NCBI RefSeq assembly: GCF_019090165.1
Contig: NZ_JAHRIB010000133.1
Span: forward strand, 29,484 to 93,483
From: Streptomyces sp. BV286
GTDB lineage: Bacteria; Actinomycetota; Actinomycetes; Streptomycetales; Streptomycetaceae
DNA: 64,000 nucleotides
Direction: 5' to 3'
Made by a program: the position numbers and the translations under genes. The notes under the pieces were generated by a model, which saw nothing but the letters and a program-made list of their open reading frames with translations, ran no database searches and had not been told where the DNA came from. Positions 60,844 to 64,000 of the stretch are shown here, in pieces. The first letter of the stretch is position 1. Every line of letters begins with the position of its first letter.

Positions 60844-61332
60844 GGTCCGAGGCTAGAGGTAACCATGCGGCAGCGAGGTAGTTCTGCGTAACCAACGTAC
60901 AGAGACAGCACAATTAAGGGGTCCTTCCGTCCAGGGCCGAGGAGCCGTGCGAGTCGCGCAGCGCTCTGCGGCCCTATCCGGGTGGGGAACTTGGCCGCTT
61001 GGCGCTCGACGGCCCGAGCCCACTGCTCGCTGAGGCGTCTTGCCACCGGGGCGCCTCACGCTCTTCTCGGGCAAGCGCGCGGTTCGTGACGAGGTCTTCG
61101 GCGACGCTTGCGGCCAGAAGTGCGGCAGCGGTGTGTGTCCGGAGCCGACGTAGCGCCAGTGACTATCGGTGACCGCGTCGGGGATGTGGTGTGGCCAATG
61201 TGGTGGGCGCGTTCGGCGCGTAGCGCCGCGTATGTGGTCGAGTGGGCGCGGGATTTGGTGAGAATGAGCCCATTCCAACTTCAGGCGACAGCCAATCGGC
61301 GCTGTGTCATGGACGTCTGGTAGACCCTGGCT
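60844..61332. other. intergenic region in the decayed element
   Basis: 489 bases with no convincing gene. A plus-strand frame (about 61159-61323, starting V-T-I-G-D-R-V-G-D-V-V-W) looks weakly protein-like and ends 10 bp before the next gene, but it has no ribosome binding site or recognised domain. Confidence 0.35.
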
Positions 61333-61704
61333 ATGACGTTCTTGGCGGTGGTCGAGGGTGATGCGGGCGGATGGGGCATCGATCGGGGGGCGCTGACCGA
61401 CGCGATCCGTGGCCGGTGGCCGGGGGTCGAGATCGACTCGCTGCACCGCAGCGAAGTGCGCAGCCTGATATGGCAGTTCGAGACGGAGAACGGCCCCGGT
61501 GAGGCGTATCTGCACGAGGACGGTACCTGCCTGTACATGGACGTCTGGCAGGAAGACGCCATCTGGTTGGCGATCGTCTTCCGCAGGCTGACACCCATGG
61601 ACCTCGACCTGGTGTTCTGCGATGAGGGTTACAACTTCGACGTTCGTCTGCAGGCCGGGACGACCGAGGCCGAATTGACGGACTTGGTGAATACTGCGGG
61701 TTGA
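61333..61704 (+). CDS. orphan small soluble protein
   Basis: 123 residues from ATG 61333. Acidic, no membrane segment: V-V-E-G-D-A-G-G-W-G-I-D, G-P-G-E-A-Y-L-H-E-D-G-T-C-L-Y-M-D-V-W and L-V-F-C-D-E-G-Y-N-F-D-V. It looks like a compact alpha/beta domain, possibly an immunity-type or regulatory protein, but I do not recognise a family. No Shine-Dalgarno is seen. It stops 3 bp before the end of the IS5 transposase remnant, so its C-terminus could have been changed by that insertion. Confidence 0.7.
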   Translation: MTFLAVVEGDAGGWGIDRGALTDAIRGRWPGVEIDSLHRSEVRSLIWQFETENGPGEAYLHEDGTCLYMDVWQEDAIWLAIVFRRLTPMDLDLVFCDEGYNFDVRLQAGTTEAELTDLVNTAG

Positions 61705-61706
61705 TC

Positions 61707-62472
61707 TCAGCCGGTGGCAGCGAGCTGGAGTACCAGGACGGCTTGGAGGAGGCTGGTGATCCGGGTCGTCGAGCAGCGGAGTTTACACAGGAGGCGCCAG
61801 GACTTGAGGGTGGCGATGGCCTGCTCTACCAGTGCACCGGATCTTCGCATGGGACCGGTTGACGGCCTGCTGGCCGGTGGAGAGGCTGTCCCATCGGCCG
61901 CGGTAAGGGAGACGGACCGTGCCGCCTGCACCCTGGTAGCCCTTGTCTGCCCAGCAGGTGATGCCGGCCTCGGTGAGTGCCTTGATGATGCCGTGCTCGC
62001 GTGCGGCCCGGACGTCGTGGACGGCGCCGGCCAAGGCTGGTGAAGTCCACACCAGGCGCCCCTTCGGATCGGCCATGACCTGCACGTTCATGCCGTGCTT
62101 CTTGTGTTTGCCCGAGTAGAACGGGCGATCGGCGGCGATTCGGTCGATGGGCAGGAGCGTCCCGTCCAGTATCACGTACGCCTTCTTCGACGCCGCTCGT
62201 ACGGCTTCGGCGAGGGTAGGGGCAAGGGCGGCCAGGAGGTTGACGGCCTCGGTGATGTATCGGTAGGCGGTGGTGGTGCCGATCTCGAATCTGGCCGCGA
62301 GCTGGGCGTAACGTTGTCCGTTGCGCAGGTGGGCGAGGGTGAGCAGGGCCTGCCGTCCTGCGTTCAGGCGCCGCCATCGGCTTCCGAGAGCGCCGCGGTG
62401 TTCCCTCGGGCGGGCGGCGAGGAAGCGCAGGGCAGAGGTGGACACGTCGACGCCGGACGGGTAGACAAGCAT
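61707..62472 (-). pseudogene. IS5-family transposase with frameshift
   Basis: Start ATG 62472 (M-L-V-Y-P-S-G-V-D-V-S). The DDE_4 domain is clear: Y-R-Y-I-T-E-A-V, V-I-L-D-G-T-L-L-P-I-D-R-I (first Asp), Y-S-G-K-H-K-K-H-G-M-N-V-Q-V and W-A-D-K-G-Y-Q-G-A (second Asp). After H-A-K-I-R the frame is lost near 61847. The rest, A-L-V-E-Q-A-I-A-T-L-K-S-W-R-L-L (third catalytic Glu), is in the next frame and ends at 61707. One extra T explains the shift. Some IS5 elements use programmed frameshifting, but the absence of a slippery site favours decay. Confidence 0.87.
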
Positions 62473-62578
62473 GCGAAGCCTCTGGTGGAGATGGTTCTCT
62501 TGGTCGAGCACCCACTTACCAGGGGCTTCATCTGTCTGTCAGCCCAACTGCCCGGCTGGCACGTGAGGTTGGAAAGGG

Positions 62579-62943
62579 CTCGATGTGTCCCCGGTAGCCG
62601 AGAGTGTGGGCCCAGGTACGCAGGCGCAAGGGTTCGTACTCGGGCAGGCCGCCGAGGCGCCAGCAGGTGCGCGGGAGTGCGCGTACGTGGTTGGTGACGC
62701 GTGCCGCGCCGACGTCGCTCCAAGTCGTGAGCCGGTAGTCGGTGCCGGCGCCTGTCTCGCTCGCTCCCTTGGTGACGTACTTGGCGACATACGCGGCCAC
62801 GGCATCGTCATCCGGCCCGTGACCGTCGGCACGTAGGGGGCGAGCAGCCCGGCACGCGGCGACCATCACCCGCGTAGCCCCCGCCGATGTGAACCCCTCT
62901 TCCGGTCGAGCAGCGTCAACCGCCATGCCCGTACCAGCTCCCC
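62579..62943 (-). pseudogene. fragment of a RepSA-type plasmid replication initiator
   Basis: The minus-strand frame reads L-R-A-D-G-H-G-P-D-D-D-A-V-A-A-Y-V-A-K-Y-V-T-K-G-A-S-E-T, then R-V-T-N-H-V-R-A-L, C-W-R-L-G-G-L-P-E and L-G-Y-R-G-H-I. This is, as I recall, the conserved end of RepSA, the rolling-circle-type initiator of pSAM2/SLP1-like integrative elements and plasmids. The fragment is cut upstream by the IS at 62944 and downstream after Y-R-G-H-I, near the IS5 remnant; the frame closes at 62528. Confidence 0.85.
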
Positions 62944-62970
62944 TAACGAGCTCGTGCACGACAAGCGGTG
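62944..62970. repeat. left terminal inverted repeat of the IS
   Basis: 27 bp, perfect reverse complement of 63974-64000. The similarity fades after the 27th base. Confidence 0.95.
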
Positions 62971-62989
62971 AGACGACGTCGGGCCCGCG

Positions 62990-63943
62990 ATGGTTGATCA
63001 TGGTCGGGTGGTGGGGAACAAGATTCGTGCAGTGATCATCAGCAACCGTCGCATCACGGGCCTGACGGGCGATGTGATCGCTGAACTCGTAGCCGAGATA
63101 GGTCCGTTGTGGCATGAGCGTCACCAGGCCAAGCTGGCCTCCCGGCTGCGGAGGCGGGCCGTGGGCGGCGGGCCGAAACACCGCCTGGTGTTCGTCGACC
63201 GCTTGCTGGCCACCCTCGTCCATCTTCGGCACGGCGCCACCCACGACGTACTGGCCTGCTGGTTCGGCGTTGACCGCTCGACCATCACACGAGCTGTCAA
63301 CGAGGTGCGGCCTCTGCTCGCCGAGCGAGGCTGCACCGTCAGCCCCGACGTGCGGCTGCGAACCCTGGCCGAGGTCGTCGACCACCTCGGCTCGAGCGGG
63401 ACGACCGGCATCATCGACGGCACCGAGATCCGCGTCCGGCGACCCGCCGCAGGGCGCAAGGACCGGGACAAGTTCATCTCTGGCAAGAACAAGCAGAACG
63501 CCGTCAAATCCATGGTGGTCACGGACGGCGTTGGCCGCGTGCTGTGGTGCAGCCCCGCTCGTCCCGCGAGCTGCGCGGACATCACCCACGCCCGCCAGTT
63601 GGGGCTGGTCACGCTCCTGGCCGACGCGCCCGCGCTCGAGATCCTCGCCGACGCCGGCTACCAGGGCCTGGGCGCGCAGACCGGCGGCCGGGTGGTGACG
63701 CCCCCGCACCGTAAGTTCAAGAAGAACGCCCCGGACTGGTACGAGGAGATGTACGAGCGCCAGCGCAAGGCACACTCCTCGCGCCGTATCCGGGTCGAGC
63801 ACGGCATCGCCCACCTGAAGAACTGGCGGGCCCTGGCCCGCCACCTCGGCCGCCGCGAGCACATGAGCGACAACGTCCAGGCCATCGCCGGCCTGCTGTC
63901 CCACCAGCAGACCGCGGACCTGCACTCGACACGGCAGACGTGA
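62990..63943 (+). CDS. IS5-family transposase (HTH_Tnp_4 + DDE_4)
   Basis: 317 residues from ATG 62990. An N-terminal helix-turn-helix (A-T-H-D-V-L-A-C-W-F-G-V-D-R-S-T-I-T-R-A-V-N) precedes the DDE domain: G-I-I-D-G-T-E-I-R-V-R-R-P (Asp 1), V-L-W-C-S-P-A-R-P, L-A-D-A-G-Y-Q-G-L (Asp 2) and R-V-E-H-G-I-A-H-L-K-N-W-R (Glu). All three acidic residues are present, so it is probably functional. It resembles IS112-like transposases of streptomycetes. Confidence 0.92.
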   Translation: MVDHGRVVGNKIRAVIISNRRITGLTGDVIAELVAEIGPLWHERHQAKLASRLRRRAVGGGPKHRLVFVDRLLATLVHLRHGATHDVLACWFGVDRSTITRAVNEVRPLLAERGCTVSPDVRLRTLAEVVDHLGSSGTTGIIDGTEIRVRRPAAGRKDRDKFISGKNKQNAVKSMVVTDGVGRVLWCSPARPASCADITHARQLGLVTLLADAPALEILADAGYQGLGAQTGGRVVTPPHRKFKKNAPDWYEEMYERQRKAHSSRRIRVEHGIAHLKNWRALARHLGRREHMSDNVQAIAGLLSHQQTADLHSTRQT

Positions 63944-63973
63944 GCACGGGCCCCACCGAGGCTCTCGACGTCA

Positions 63974-64000
63974 CACCGCTTGTCGTGCACGAGCTCGTTA
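63974..64000. repeat. right terminal inverted repeat of the IS
   Basis: 27 bp, perfect reverse complement of 62944-62970. It ends at the last base of the window. Confidence 0.95.

Larger units (their letters stand above)
62944..64000 (+). mobile_element. complete IS element with 27-bp perfect terminal repeats
   Basis: 62944-62970 and 63974-64000 are perfect 27-bp inverted repeats, beginning taacgagctcg at the left end. They enclose a single intact transposase frame, giving a 1057-bp element. The right end coincides with the end of the window, so the target duplication cannot be checked. It interrupts the RepSA remnant. Confidence 0.92.

Noticed and set aside
60853..61515. Long minus-strand frame of 220 codons
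   Set aside because: Pro/Arg/His-rich with no domain, overlapping the more protein-like plus-strand gene at 61333.
61309..61550. 15-bp near-direct repeat atggacgtctggnag at 61311 and 61538
   Set aside because: One copy lies inside the small gene coding for M-D-V-W, and the other precedes it; two copies are not enough to argue an att or recombination site.
62990..63925. Minus-strand continuation of the RepSA frame
   Set aside because: It runs antisense through the IS transposase; only the part before 62944 resembles RepSA.

Overview
The window is high-GC actinobacterial DNA and almost certainly Streptomyces chromosome. Codon third positions are overwhelmingly G or C, GTG and TTG starts are common, and the gene content is typical of the genus: SigE-type ECF sigma factor, secreted I36 inhibitor, SpoIIE/RsbP-type phosphatase, NB-ARC/TPR protein and a RepSA-type replication gene remnant. 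Most of it is a mosaic of short transcription units on both strands with stress, detoxification, resistance and envelope functions. No biosynthetic gene cluster and no CRISPR array are visible.

Layout. 1-4.3 kb: end of an ADP-ribosylglycohydrolase, SnoaL-like and AHSA1-like proteins, small membrane proteins, a VanX-type D-Ala-D-Ala dipeptidase and an ankyrin protein. 4.4-6.2 kb: a rifampicin monooxygenase (rox) preceded by a match to the rifamycin-associated element and by a possible leader ORF. 6.5-11.4 kb: secreted protein, MOSC protein, an ABC-F ATPase with an upstream eight-residue aromatic leader peptide, CMD and HAD proteins. 11.8-14.6 kb: a two-gene NB-ARC/TPR (STAND) locus. 14.7-20.5 kb: cupin, NDH-2, SGNH esterase, TerB and MFS genes. 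20.5-25.3 kb: an intergenic region holding a 15-copy CTGC microsatellite, a LuxR-type regulator, an overlapping GH13 hydrolase/LLM oxidoreductase pair and initiator tRNA-Met. 25.6-31.9 kb: an ABC exporter, an overlapping RsbQ-RsbP-RsbV-like operon, and a divergent thioesterase/HxlR pair. 32-40.4 kb: acyltransferase, secreted I36 protein, lipoprotein, two methyltransferases, GNAT, SRPBCC, GyrI-like, membrane and HAD proteins.

40.5-46.4 kb holds a HEAT-repeat protein followed by an unrecognised protein, a MoxR ATPase and a HExxH-plus-VWA protein. The last three look like one operon and resemble MoxR/VWA ternary systems. 46.5-57.6 kb carries an ECF sigma factor overlapping a membrane-anchored beta-propeller protein, an ArsR-type regulator, an amidase and a peptidoglycan-binding protein, a fused SecDF paralogue, and a saccharopine-dehydrogenase-like/APC permease/universal stress protein group.

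57.7-64.0 kb is a decayed integrated element. It has a serine integrase broken by an in-frame amber codon and a frameshift, an overlapping pair encoding a membrane protein and an Arg-Asp repeat protein, a small orphan gene, a frameshifted IS5-type transposase, a RepSA replication-initiator fragment, and an apparently intact insertion sequence whose 27-bp right terminal repeat ends exactly at base 64000.

The items most worth follow-up are the MoxR/VWA/unknown-protein operon, the Arg-Asp repeat/membrane protein pair, the rox regulatory region, the ABC-F leader peptide and the NB-ARC locus.
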